64,000 nt of DNA from Gigantopelta aegis (GCF_016097555.1 NC_054701.1:30746707-30810706), one strand, 5' to 3'; numbered from the stretch's first letter, positions 21,950-33,050 are shown. Numbers and translations are program-made. Notes: generated by a model from the letters alone, not told the origin.

Positions 21950-24900
21950 GTGAGTATTCATTGTTGTGGTTATAAATCAGCGTTTTTGTTTTGCTTTTTT
22001 CTCTCTACGGAATTACTGTCAGAAAAAATGCTGTATAAATGCCAGATATCAAACAAACATCAAACATATCATAAGTTGGTGCGGGGTCGTCATAGGAGTT
22101 CTGTACCCCGCAACACCTTTTGAAGTAACTTTTTAATGACTTTCTTTTAAATTCATTTTCCACAATATACGACACAAAATGACACTGAAAAAGCGTCTCT
22201 GGTCTACTATATTAAAAAAAAAACCCCGTGGTATGTGCTATCCTGTCTGTGGGATGGTGCATATAAAAGACTCCTTGCTACTAATGGAAATATATATATA
22301 GCGGGTTTCCTCTCTAAGACTATATGTCAGAATTACCAAATGTTTAACATCCAATAGAAGAAGGAAATGTTTTATTTAACGACGCACTCAACACATTTTA
22401 TTTACGGTTATATGGCGTTAGACATATGGTTAAGGACCACACAGATATTGAAGGAAGAAACCCGCTGCCGCCACGTCATGGGCTACTCTGTTCGATTGGC
22501 AGCAAGGGATTTTTTATATGCACCATCCCATAGACAGGATAGCACATACCACGGCCTTTGGTGTATCAGTCGTGGTGCACTGGCTGGAGCGAGAACATCC
22601 AATAGCCGATGATTAATAAATCAATGTGCTCTAATGGTGTTGTTAAACAAAACAAACTTAGTTGCTAGTGAGAAAGAGGTCGATATAGTGGCCATACACC
22701 CACCCTTTTAGCGTTTAAAATTCACTCTGGGTGGGAGTCGGTGCCGAGATGCGAACCCATTACCTTCCAGCCTTAAGAGAGATGGCTCAACCATTATACC
22801 ACTAAGGCTAGTAAGGCATAGTGTACATGGAATGACAGAAACTGAATTTGAAAACAATATGGCAATCACGGCTGTTGTGAGATAAAGCAAACGTCACATT
22901 GTTTTGCTAAAGCATTGCGTATTAAATGGCTAACAATACGTTAGTGTCTTTAAATTTTATATTCTATATATATTTAAGAGATAAACATACTCTGATTTCA
23001 TTTTCGAGGTAGGTTATCGTGGATTTAACACCGTTAAATGTCATTTACAACCGAACGCGTTACCAATGGCAAAGGTGCCCTCTTGTTCGGCTGACATGTT
23101 TGTAAATACCGCCTTGTAAAGCGAGTAAAGAGGCCTAATTAAATATTAAGTGGTTCTCTATGATTAATCACCTAGGAGTTAAAGTAAGTGGCCAGTCAGA
23201 ATCGAGTATTTTCCAAAGTCATGATAGAATTTATATTATACTATATTTTAATGTTGAAACGTTTTGTTTAACTGAGTTAGCAATTGAATATAGTGACATA
23301 AAATTAAAGACGCAGATTAGTTTCAGCCTGTCAAAAAGAATACTAATTTTAGTTAGTCTACAAACCTGCAACACACATTTGGATACGGTTATAACAGAGA
23401 GAAGCTAAAGTCTGTGATGTTTTGACGTGGAAATACCGTCCAAAAATAGACCAGACCGTGTCTCGATAACCATTACTTCTCAGACGAACGTGCGTTTTTA
23501 GAATTATGAAAAATGCATTTTGGGGTATTACAAAAACCTGGATGACCAGAACCACTTCAGGTGTACGAAAATTAATATTAAGTACTTTTAATTTAAAATG
23601 ACCAAAAACGGCTTTAATAGTGAAAAATGCGTCGTAGATTAGGGTCTGTCACTTTAAAATGTCAGTGTTCCCTAACTTATTTTGTTTTGTACTACATACA
23701 AACTTGAATATAGTTGGAATTAAAACTTTTGTCATTTGTAATGGGTCTTTTACTATATTTCCCGGACTATCGCTGAGAACATCAGTTATCACTTGTGATA
23801 ATACACTTGTATTATCGATTTAAAGACACACGACTGGTCTTTACAGCCAACCAGGACCCGAATAATATAGCGTAGCGCCCATGAGTGTTTCATCGACTGG
23901 TACTAAACAAACACCTAGAAATAAACAGAACCCGAACGCCCGTTCTACAGCCAATGAAAAAAAAGGACGATCATTAGTTCTATGACGTTTAGGCCCAAAA
24001 CACACGAAAGCTGGGCCTGGGTTTGGCGAGTGTGGCAAAGTCACTATGTCTGGTGTATTTTGACGTGTTGGTCTCTAACTGTCATTAGTTTTCAATATAC
24101 AGGTATATTAACTGCGTTCATATCTTTAAAAATACTTTCTTCTATAAACACCAACAATAACTATGAGAATCCTACTTTTATTCAGACCAAAAATTAAAAT
24201 ACGGCTTGCACAGGCTGCAGCTGCCAGTCTGGCAGTGTAAAAATATAGTAGAAGTTCTATGTCGTCTGTTGCCAGATCTGTAGTTCGCGCCTGAACAGAC
24301 GCGGTGTTTTTTGTCACATTCGATTCAGTGCGTTTCATTTTTGACTGGTGCCACGTCGGAAATATAGAGATGTCACTAACAGACTGAAGAATGTTGTTAG
24401 CGAATACAACCAGCCAGTGTTGGACTACTTACGAGGCATTGCACACAACCTGGAAATGTAGACTGTTGAATGTGTTCATGTGTTTGTTTTCAATGTTTCA
24501 CATAAAATATTATAAAATAATAATGTTATTTATTTATACCACTAATGACTGGGGGGATACCAGTGGGGAAAAGACATGGGGCAAATGACCGGGGGGAAAT
24601 GACTGGGAGGTAGGGGGGTGGGGGAAATGCCCTGCTACCTTGATGGTATGCTCCCCCGTAAAATTTTGAAAACTGGATGTCCTAAAATGCTTCTTTTTTT
24701 TTTGCATTCTACAAGTAAAATTAATCTCTGCCTTAAGATTTATTACGAATAATATTTTTGATTCAGAATTATTGGGGGGGGGGGGGGGGGGCACCATGCT
24801 CCGCCGTTACTGAGTTGAGTAGAAACTGAGTACTCTGTGACGCATACGTTAGCTTCAACCGCAAGAGCCGTTAATCGGTTTTAGTTGGAAGAGCGTTGTT

Positions 24901-27669
24901 GTTTTCTTTGTCAGAATATACAAGTAATAGATTACTACATTCATGGCCGTTAGTAGCCCGAGTACTCTGACTGTTGAGGGCTATACGGACATTTGGACAG
25001 ATATTCAGCCCTGGATAGCTGTCCAAATGTCCATATAGCCCTCAACAGTCAGAGTACTCGGGCTAGGCCGTTAGATATCAGTTATCCTACAACTAGTTGT
25101 TAATAAACGTATCCAACTCGCTCTCGCTCGTTAGATACGTGAAACAATTCATAAGATAAATGATATTCCAGTTCTAACGGCCAGTCATATCGTATGTCTC
25201 CATTTATTATCAAAGTGCCCCCATCCTTTTCCCGGCGAACGTGTGTACACATCCGGGCTGCGTTCAACCACACCGAGCAGGAAAAACGTCCGCTAGACTG
25301 GTTTAGGCGCCTCACGTTAAACCAAATGTCCACGTCGGGAACCAATAAAATATTTTTAAAATATGAGCGAAACGTTCGCTGGCTGAACGTAGGGCTGTTG
25401 TATGATGACGATGATTATCATAGAGCTTGGTGCTGATGCATAGCTTCTGTACTCTGACTTCAGTGGACTTGGTTTGAGTTTGGAGTTTTCCTTCTCCTAG
25501 GAGAGTTTCTTTACTAGGATTCTGAGCCTCTCCAGCCCAGTTTTGATTTTGGAGTTTGCTTCTCCTAGACAGTTGTCTTTCTTGACTCACGTCCTCTGTC
25601 TGTCCGATCCATAGTGGCCTAGTCTCTGCCCTTTGACAAGTCCAGCTTGGGTGACCCTACCAGGAGCTGATGCTCCAGCCTGCATAGCTTTCCGAGTCAT
25701 TGAAACATGCAAGCTACCTCACCACGTCAAGGAATGGACCATGAGATAGTTGTTGTATGTATTAATGTAATCAACAGAACGATCGTGTACACATGTTCGC
25801 CGGAAAAAAAGGGGGGGGGGGGGCATAAATACTATGTGTAATGTTAGAATATGTTGGCCAAACGTTTTACAATGTTTTTGCAATGATTTATGCTGCACGA
25901 CAGGACAAGAAATGTAAAAAGGGCAATAAGTTAGTTATCTCCCTTGACATGTCTTTTTTTTCTTCTTTCTATTTTTTTTTTTTTTTGGTGGCGGGGTCAT
26001 CATCCATTTATTGGAGTCTCGTTGGCCTTGTTGGAATTCGTTTGTTGATTTGTTTGAAGGCATAAAGGCCAATAGACTCAGCTGTTAAAGGGTAAAATAA
26101 TGGACCGACCTGTTATCCAGTTTTAGTCCGAATCGGACCAAGAAAATTGGTATTTTTTAAATGTAGATATTGGGTTACTCAAGTTTGCCTAAATTAACTG
26201 CAATATAGATTCGAGCTTGTCGCTGAAAATTTACTAGAATGACAAGCCACATTAAAAAAACAAAAAACAATTCATGTTAATTAGGGTATATTATGACGCC
26301 ACAAGTCCTAGGCTAAAGTCAAGATCAAAGAGTACAAATGATGGCCAACTGCCACCGTAAAGTTTAGTTGTTTTGTCGTCTGGTACTTAAAATAACGCGT
26401 AAAAATAACAATCAAATAAAGTTGTATATACCACAACAAATGTACATGTACGTACAATGGAATATCGCATGGCTGATATATCAAAAGTCGTAGTATGTAC
26501 TGTCATGTATATGGGACTGTGCATATTTGATAGAAGTACATGTACAAGTAATCTCGTTGGGAACATAGAGTTTCTTTTCTCTCGCTATCTATATCAAATG
26601 ACTCAAAGTTTGTTTTGTTTAACGACACCACTAGAGCACATTGATTTATTAGTCATCGGCAGCTGGATGTCAAACATTTCATAATTTTGACATTTAGTCT
26701 TAGAGAGGAAGCCCGCTACATTTTTCCATTAGTAGCAAATGATATTTTATATGCACCATCCCACAGACATGATAGTACATACCACAGCCTTTAATATACC
26801 AGTAGTGGTGCACTAGCTACGACGAAAAGTAGTCCATTGAGCCCACCGATGGGGATCAAATGACGCAAAGATGCGGCCGGTAAGGGCGGTTAAATGTTTT
26901 CGCTATTTTCACTCTTTGTTTTCTTTTGTTCACAGTTGGGATTGTATTTTCCACGTCAGCACAAGACCCCCAACAAGAGCGTGTTACTGTAACAAACACT
27001 CGCCCCAACACCACAACAACAGGACAATATCCTTACTACGGGCCACCGTGTCGTTGGGGAAGATGCTGGCATCATAGAGGATGGGGTCCTCCGTGGGCGT
27101 CGCATAGGCGAGGATGGGGACCACCTTGGGCATGGAATCGGGGCCAAAACCAAGGATCCAGTCAGAATGACGGATCGCAAACACCAGAGGGATCACCTCA
27201 AGGAAGAAGATGGGGTCCTCCTTGGGCGTGGCAAGGACGAAGATGGGGACCACCTTGGGCTTGGAATCAGGACCGATGGGGACAGAACGACGGATCCAGT
27301 CAGAATGAGGGATCACAATTACCTCAAGGATCAGACCTGGGTCCAGAATGGGGACCACCTCAAAGGTGGGGACCACCCGAAGGATGGGGTCAGGGCGTGG
27401 AATTGAGCAACCCAGAGGAATCCAACCAGAGTGCAGGGTGGGGTCCACGTCCCTGGGGCTGGGGTCGTGGAAGAGGAATTGGCCCCGGCTGGGGTTGGAG
27501 ACATCCCGGCTGGAGATGGGGTCATGAATGGAAATGGGTTCCAGGGCAGGGATGGAGTCATGTCGGGGCCCCGACGCCAACTGATAGTCCAGCAAATAGT
27601 GACCCGACCACACCAATGTACAACAACCAACTGAATTCGTTGGAGGGAGGATTTGAAAGGCAGCAGTGA
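21904..27669 (+). CDS. Gene 2: secreted Trp/Pro/Gln-rich protein, 259 aa (2 coding exons)
   Basis: Not a family I recognise. Exons 21904-21949 and 26936-27669 join in phase 1 (46 + 734 = 780 nt). The signal peptide MACFQITLICGLALL / LGIVFSTSA probably ends after Ala24 (STSA/QD). Residues 25-50 are Thr/Gln/Asn-rich, then Tyr-rich; Cys54 and Cys59 form CRWGRC. Four copies of RGWGPPWA or RRWGPPWAW follow, separated by Gln/Asn/Ser spacers (QNDGSSQNEG type), then WGPP repeats and a Trp/Arg/Gly segment (WGWRHPGWRW); the C-terminus is hydrophilic. I count 27 Trp in 259 residues (10.4%). Close relative of gene 1 by signal peptide, intron position, paired Cys and WGP repeats. A probable 3'UTR intron donor (GTACGT) lies 32 nt after the stop. 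Expected to be secreted; function unknown. Confidence 0.8.
22205..22660. mobile_element. SINE (family 1, plus) interrupted by a second SINE (tail B, minus)
   Basis: Outer copy 22225-22357 and 22602-22660; inner copy 22358-22589; the target AACATCCAATAG is duplicated at 22346-22357 and 22590-22601. Confidence 0.85.
22665..22815 (-). mobile_element. SINE (family 2), partial
   Basis: TTAAAATTCACTCTGGGTGG to ACCATTATACCACTAAGGCT on the minus strand. Confidence 0.65.
23304..23657. mobile_element. MITE family A, diverged copy
   Basis: TTAAAGACGCAGATTAGTT to GGGTCTGTCACTTTAA with CAGACGAACGTGCGTTTTT. Confidence 0.65.
23985..24370. repeat. Dispersed repeat D, copy 2
   Basis: GGCCCAAAACACACGAAAG, GCTGCCAGTCTGGCAGT, GCCAGATCTGTAGTTCGCG; uninterrupted where copy 1 has its insertion. 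Confidence 0.6.
24645..24812. repeat. Dispersed repeat E, copy 1
   Basis: GTATGCTCCCCCGTAAAATT, TTGCATTCTACAAGTA and GCCTTAAGATTTAT recur at 54735-54912, each ending in a G run. Confidence 0.55.
24954..25065. mobile_element. 112-bp near-perfect palindrome (MITE) with 9-bp target duplication
   Basis: Arms of 46 bp (AGCCCGAGTACTCTGACTGT ...) around an 18-nt loop; GGCCGTTAG on both sides (24945-24953, 25066-25074). Nine-bp duplications are typical of Mutator-like elements. Confidence 0.8.
25255..25392. mobile_element. Inverted-repeat MITE F, copy 1
   Basis: GGGCTGCGTTCAACCAC at the left, GGCTGAACGTAGGGC at the right; relative at 52004-52145 and half copy near 15915. Confidence 0.5.
25393..26600. 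other. Gene 2 intron 1, third part, nothing recognised
   Basis: Unique-looking sequence with a G run at 25811 and a T run at 25971; no coding or repeat family seen. Confidence 0.5.
26607..26862 (-). mobile_element. SINE (family 1) just before gene 2 exon 2
   Basis: Minus-strand tail A, core and part of head; ends about 75 bp before the acceptor. Confidence 0.8.
26936..27669 (+). CDS. Gene 2 exon 2 (mature Trp-rich protein)
   Basis: Starts after CTTTTGTTCACAG in phase 1 and runs to a TGA. The exon lies 70-80 bp downstream of a minus-strand SINE that sits in the end of the intron. The opposite strand is open along almost the whole exon because of the repeat composition. Confidence 0.85.
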
Positions 27670-27839
27670 AAAACAAGACTAAATTCTGAACAACGTGAGA
27701 GGTACGTTTACTATAGTCAGATGTGAAGCTACGCGTTTCGTACTTAAGGTATCTTGCTAATGGGCAGCGGGATGTGATTAATTGGAAGGGTTATTCCTTG
27801 GTGGTGGTGGTGGTGGTGGTGATGGGGGAGGGGGGGGGG

Positions 27840-28390
27840 TGTTGCGAGATTTAGCTCAATCGATTGAGTGATGGCTTGAGGTGCTTTCATCGCAGGATCG
27901 AACCACCTTGGTGGATCCATTTTAATTATTATTTTTTTCTCGTTTCAGCTAGTGCACCACAACTGGTCAAAGGCCGTGGTATGTGTTTTCCTGTCAGTGG
28001 GAAAATGCATATAAAAGATCCCTTGCTGCATTAAGAAAAATGTAGCGGGTTTCCTCTGATGAAGAAGTTTGTTTTGTTTAACAACACCACTAGAGCACAT
28101 TGATTTATTAATCCTCGGCTATTGGATGTCAAACATTTGGTAATTTTTACATATAGACTTAGAGAGGAAACCTGCTACATTTTTCCATTAGTAGCAAGGG
28201 ATCTTTTGTATGCACCATCCCACAGACAGGATAGCACATACCACTGGCTGGAACGAACGCTTTACCACTGGGCTGCGTCCCGCCCTCTCTTCTGACGACT
28301 ACGAGTCAGAATTACCAAATGTCTGACATCTATTAACCAGTGATTAATTAATCAGTGTGGTCCAGTGGTGTCCTTAAACAAAACAAACTT
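27840..28390. mobile_element. SINE (family 1, plus) interrupted by a minus-strand SINE
   Basis: Outer parts 27840-28065 and 28291-28390; inner copy about 28070-28288 from AGTTTGTTTTGTTTAACAAC to ACCACTGGGCTGCG. Confidence 0.75.
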
Positions 28391-28794
28391 TATTCCTTTG
28401 AGTCAAGTTGACAGCCTGATTGAACTTTCCCATTGGCGGATCCATAGGTGGGGTATGTGTGTCAACCCCGCCTGTTTGAATTGCCATTTTTAAAGACTTT
28501 ACTTCTCTCTCTCTTTTTTTTTTTTTTTAATTCATCATCTAAATTGCCCTAAAAACGCGTCTCTGGGCATATTTATATCATATATTTCCGGGGAGCATCC
28601 TTTACAGATCTTGTTCCCTTTGCGAGCTCGGATAATTTGCCTTCGGCAAACTTAAACTTTCCCTTTTAGAATTGTGTGACTCCTCCCCTTCAAAATTCAG
28701 TATCCTCCCTTGCTTCCAGTGGACCTAAGAACAAAACAAAACGAAAACATCTTTAGAATATCCAAAAACATATGTTTTTAAGACAAAATTAGGT

Positions 28795-29020
28795 TTTTTT
28801 GAGCACATGGATTTGTTAATCATCGGCTATTGGATATGAAACATTTAGTAATTTTTATATATAGTCTTAGATAGGAAACCCGCTACATTTATTTCATTGG
28901 TAGCAAGGAATCTTTTATATGCGCTATCCCACACAGGATAACACATACCACGGCATTTCATATACCAGTCGTGGTGCACTGTCTGGAACGAGAAATAGCC
29001 CAAAGGGCCACGTTCGGCCC
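28795..29020 (-). mobile_element. SINE (family 1), head missing
   Basis: GTTAATCATCGGCTATTGGA to GGAACGAGAAATAGCCC on the minus strand. Confidence 0.75.
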
Positions 29021-29264
29021 CTGTAAGACAAAGAGTTTAGTGGATGTTCAACTAGATCGTGACATAATTCCAACAACAAATTCTACATGCATGCTTAGCC
29101 TACTTTATAGAGCATTTAATGCTCGAAACTTGGTTATTTAAGTTTCAGTTATATTCTTTCAGTCATTTTCATTCAGTTATATTATTTCAGTTATATATTC
29201 TATTGATGTTATTGTTTCAATTATATTGTTTCAGTGTTATATTATTTTTGTTTATTTATTTCAG

Positions 29265-29390
29265 AATATGGTCTTTTGGAAATTTGTCAACTGGGTTGCA
29301 ATAATGGACGAGTCGTTTTCCTAAAAAAAATAATTACTAATTTTTGACATTTTCATCCAACTTTACAAAATAAATATATACAATCTTGAA
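29265..29390 (+). other. Possible 3'UTR exon of gene 2
   Basis: An acceptor (TTATTTATTTCAG) ends at 29264, and AATAAA at about 29369 could be its poly(A) signal. It would pair with the orphan donor at 27702. Low confidence; no comparison between genes supports it strongly. Confidence 0.2.
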
Positions 29391-29422
29391 TATTTTAAGG
29401 TTTTGTTTTTTTATGAAACGCA

Positions 29423-29820
29423 CCGGCCTCGGTGGTGTCGTGGTTAGGCCATCGGTCTACAGGCTGGTAGGTACTGGGCTCGGATCCCAGTCAAGGCATG
29501 GGATTTTTAATCTAGATACCGACTCCAAACCCTGAGTGAGTGCTCCGCAAGTCTCATTGGGTAGGTGTAAACCACTTGCACCAACCAGTGATCCATAACT
29601 GGTTCAACAAAGGCCATGGTTTGTGCTATCCTGCCTGTGGGAAGCGCAATTAAAAGATCCCTTGCTGTCGTAAAAGAGTAGCCTATGTGGCGACAGTGGG
29701 TTTCCTCTAAAAAAACAATGTTATAATGACCATATGTTTGACGTCCAATAGCCGATGATAAGATAAAAAATCAATGTACTCTAGTGGCGTCGTTAAATAA
29801 AACAAACTTTACTTTACTTT
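29423..29820 (+). mobile_element. SINE (family 3), full length
   Basis: Family 2-type head (CCGGCCTCGGTGGTGTCGTG) joined to a middle (GATACCGACTCCAAACCCTG) and a family 1-type core and tail (TTAAAAGATCCCTTGCTG, GTCGTTAAATAAAACAAAC). Confidence 0.85.
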
Positions 29821-29911
29821 TATATGAAACGCAAGAACAATTATTGACGGATAACACGTAACATAACCTATACACAGATAGAAGACTGAGGTTCATATGC
29901 CAGGATCACCA

Positions 29912-30471
29912 TTAGTGGTGTATCAATACATCGAACTATCGATATATTGCGATAGTCAGTGTCTCGATAGCAATGCATTGGTAGTTAATTCAACTATCGA
30001 ATTGTTTGCGATAGTTTCGATATTGTGCATTGTAAAATCCTTTGATCTTGTGGAGTAAGAAATAATCAAAGATATTCATCGTTATCCATCATTGCAAAGA
30101 AGTACCTCTGCGTGCCTGCTACGTCGGTTCCCCAAGATATTATTTTCAACAGCCGGCGATATTGTCAATATACAGCAATTAAAGTCAAAACACATTTTTC
30201 TACACATTCAAATTATATTTTTTGTAGAAACATTCGAAATCATAAATAAATAGTCTAATAATAAGTTGATGTTTCTGCAAAAACATTGGATACTACAGAA
30301 AATAAAGCATAACAACAACAATGTTTATATTATAAATTTATTAAATATCATTTCACTACCTTGTGACATTATTACAAATAACTAAGTACAAACACAAACA
30401 TACACACAAACACAAACATACGTACAGACGCACGTACACTAAGACAAACACACACACATCCATACATCCAT

Positions 30472-30532
<61 letters not shown>

Positions 30533-30710
30533 GATTGAAGTAAATAATTTTGCGAAATATCTATTTATATTAGTTAACGATTTAACAATTCACAACACTA
30601 TTGCAATACTATTGTAATAGTAATATCACTATTGCAATACTATCACAATAGTAGTTTAACTATCGCAATATTATTGTAATAGTAAAACTGACCGCAATAG
30701 TCACCCCTAA
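29912..30710. mobile_element. AT-rich inverted-repeat element (MITE-like)
   Basis: TTAGTGGTGTATCAATAC at the left and, inverted, TTAGGGGTGACTATTGCG at the right; internal palindromic TATCGCAATA/TATTGCGATAG words and a (TA)n run (30473-30528). Confidence 0.5.
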
Positions 30711-31212
30711 TCATCATCTATAGTCCGTCTCATCCTTTTATAAAAATGTGTTTTGTAAATAATTTCAGTTTGATTTGACGTAAGAAGAAAAGTAAAAGTG
30801 TTTTGAAAATAACAAAAAGTGACCATTTTTGTGTGCAATAATTTTTTTAAATGTGACATTTAAAATGGGCACATACAGGACTAAAAATACAATTTTTAAA
30901 AATAATATATCGGGTGAGCCACCAACCACCCCCCCCCCCCCAAAAAAAAAAAACAACAACCCCAAAACCCCCCACACTAAACCCCCCCCCCCCAACAACA
31001 ACAAACAACAAAACAACAACGACCGTTAACGCTACTACATATGAAATTATTCTAAAAGTATGGGACTATAACTTTGATATTTCACATCTATTAGTGTATA
31101 GATATTTATTATACAATTCCATATCCATATTGGGTTATCGTTTGTTTGTTTTTTCTCGGCCACCCGAAATATGGCAGTCTTCATCTGAAACAGCAAGATG
31201 ACCAACATAATA

Positions 31213-32711
31213 TACTCTTCAAAAAAAAGAAACGCAAAAGGGTACAAATGGGTTATAACTCCGATTTTATGTTTCCTACCGGTTCATGCTTTGTGAATAT
31301 AAGGTCATTGCATGTCCCAAACACATTCCCACGGTTACATTCGATAAAACGCAGCTACTGTACAATAAAGTTCCAAAATGTGAATATTCGCAAAAACGCA
31401 GCCACGTGCAAACCATGTCACCACTGCACGTGCGTTGTCTGCACGTGCAACATGAACACCGACAGTATAAAAGTGCAGGGTGTTCGCTTGCCTGGCCTCT
31501 GTATCTGGCCGACAGTTGACAATCCAGGACATGCCACGTCTCAGTGAACCGCAGAGAAACAATGCCATCGGCCGACTAGACGCAGGCGAATCCAGAACGG
31601 CCGTTGCCAGGGCATTCCATGTGTCCCCAAGCACCATCTCCAGACTGTGGGACCGTTACCAGCAACATGGATCAACACGTGACCTCCCTAGATCCGGTCG
31701 ACCACGGGTCACTACCCCCGGGCAGGACCGCTACATCCGGGTACGCCACCTTCGGGAACGATTGACTACTGCCACCTCCACAGCCGCAGCAATACCAGGT
31801 TTGCGCAGGATATCCGACCAGACCGTACGGAACCGCCTACGTGAGGTAGGAATTCGTGCCAGACGTCCAGTTCGAGGTGTCATCTTAACACCACAACATC
31901 GTCGACTCCGACTGCAGTGGTGCCAGATTCATCGACAATGGCCTCAACTGCGATGGAGACAGGTGTGGTTCAGTGACGAGTCCCGATTTCTGCTCCGACG
32001 TCATGATGGAAGATGTCGCGTGTATAGGCGTCGTGGTGAACGTTATGCGGCAAACTGCGTGCAGGAAGTGGACAGATTCGGCGGGGGTAGTGTCATGGTG
32101 TGGGCAGCCATCTCACACACTGGCAGAACTGACCTGGTCCACGTGCAGGGCAACCTGAATGCACAGGGCTACATTGACCAGATCCTCCGGCCACACATCG
32201 TTCCAGTTATGGCCAACGCCAACGCAGTGTTCCAACATGACAACGCCAGGCCTCACACAGCACGTCTCACAACGGCTTTTCTACAGAACAACAACATTAA
32301 TGTCCTTCCTTGGCCATCGATATCACCGGATTTGAACCCAAATGAGCATCTATGGGACGAGTTGGACCGACGCCTCCGACAGCGACAACCACAGCCCCAG
32401 ACCCTGCCCGAGCTGGCAGCAGCCTTGCAGGCCGAGTGGGCCACCATCCCCCGGGACGTCATCCGTACTCTGGTTGTTTCAATGGGCAGGCGGTGCCAGG
32501 CAGTTGTCAACACACGCGGAGGCCACACCCGGTATTGACTCCAGATGACCTTGACCTTGGTGGTGTGTCCTATTACTTACTCACAATGGACTAGAGTGAA
32601 TTGTGAACAATCCTGCAACATTTGGTAATTATCGGACTCACCATTCAATAATTAAATCAATTCTCCAAATGTTACGACAATGTGGTTTTGCGTTTCTTCT
32701 TTTGAAGAGTA
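31213..32711 (+). mobile_element. Tc1/mariner-type transposon, apparently complete
   Basis: About 1.5 kb between TA dinucleotides. The left end begins CTCTTCAAAAAAAAGAAACG and the right end is its inverted match (CTCTTCAAAAGAAGAAACGC on the minus strand), then they diverge after about 25 bp. It encloses one uninterrupted transposase gene. A SINE begins within 10 bp of the right end. Confidence 0.9.
31531..32538 (+). CDS. Tc1-family transposase, 335 aa, intact
   Basis: Catalyses cut-and-paste transposition into TA sites. The N-terminal half has the paired helix-turn-helix DNA-binding region (AVARAFHVSPSTISRLWDRY around residues 24-43) and a GRPR AT-hook-like motif at 56-59. The catalytic triad is Asp149 (WFSDESRF), Asp237 (FQHDNARPHTA) and Glu272 (SPDLNPNEHLWDEL), with 34 residues between the last two, the DD34E signature of Tc1. 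The glycine-rich box FGGGSVMVW is present at 183-191. Length is normal for the family. The start at 31531 (MPRLSEPQRN) is chosen because upstream in-frame codons have no family resemblance. No stop or frameshift is seen, so the copy may have moved recently. Confidence 0.93.
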   Translation: MPRLSEPQRNNAIGRLDAGESRTAVARAFHVSPSTISRLWDRYQQHGSTRDLPRSGRPRVTTPGQDRYIRVRHLRERLTTATSTAAAIPGLRRISDQTVRNRLREVGIRARRPVRGVILTPQHRRLRLQWCQIHRQWPQLRWRQVWFSDESRFLLRRHDGRCRVYRRRGERYAANCVQEVDRFGGGSVMVWAAISHTGRTDLVHVQGNLNAQGYIDQILRPHIVPVMANANAVFQHDNARPHTARLTTAFLQNNNINVLPWPSISPDLNPNEHLWDELDRRLRQRQPQPQTLPELAAALQAEWATIPRDVIRTLVVSMGRRCQAVVNTRGGHTRY

Positions 32712-32713
32712 TA

Positions 32714-33050
32714 TTAAAGCGGAGACGTAGCCCAGTGGTAGAGCGCTCGCCTGATGCGCTGTCTGTCTGGGATCGATCCCAGTCGGTGGACCTATTGGGC
32801 TATTTCTCGTTCCAGCCAGTGCACCACGACTGGCATATCAAAAGCCATGGTATGCGCTATCCTGCGCTACAAGGATGAATATCTGTCCAAATGTCCGTCT
32901 AGCCCTCTACAGTTAGAGTACTCGGGCTAATGGGATGGTGCTTATAAAAGATCCCTTGCTATTAATGGGTTTCCTCTCTAAGACTATGTCAAAATTATCA
33001 AATGTTTTACATCCAATAGCGGATGATTAATAAATCTAGTGGTGTCATTA
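32714..33050 (+). mobile_element. SINE (family 1) containing half of a palindromic MITE
   Basis: Head AGACGTAGCCCAGTGGTAGA; the core is interrupted at 32869-32928 by CTGTCCAAATGTCCGTCTAG ... GAGTACTCGGGCTA, one arm of the element seen at 24954. A short minus-strand tail follows at 33053-33085. Confidence 0.75.

Noticed and set aside
26984-27676. 230-residue open frame on the minus strand of gene 2 exon 2
   Set aside because: It mirrors the Trp/Pro repeat codons, lacks a signal or splice logic, and the plus-strand frame has a matching signal exon and a relative (gene 1).
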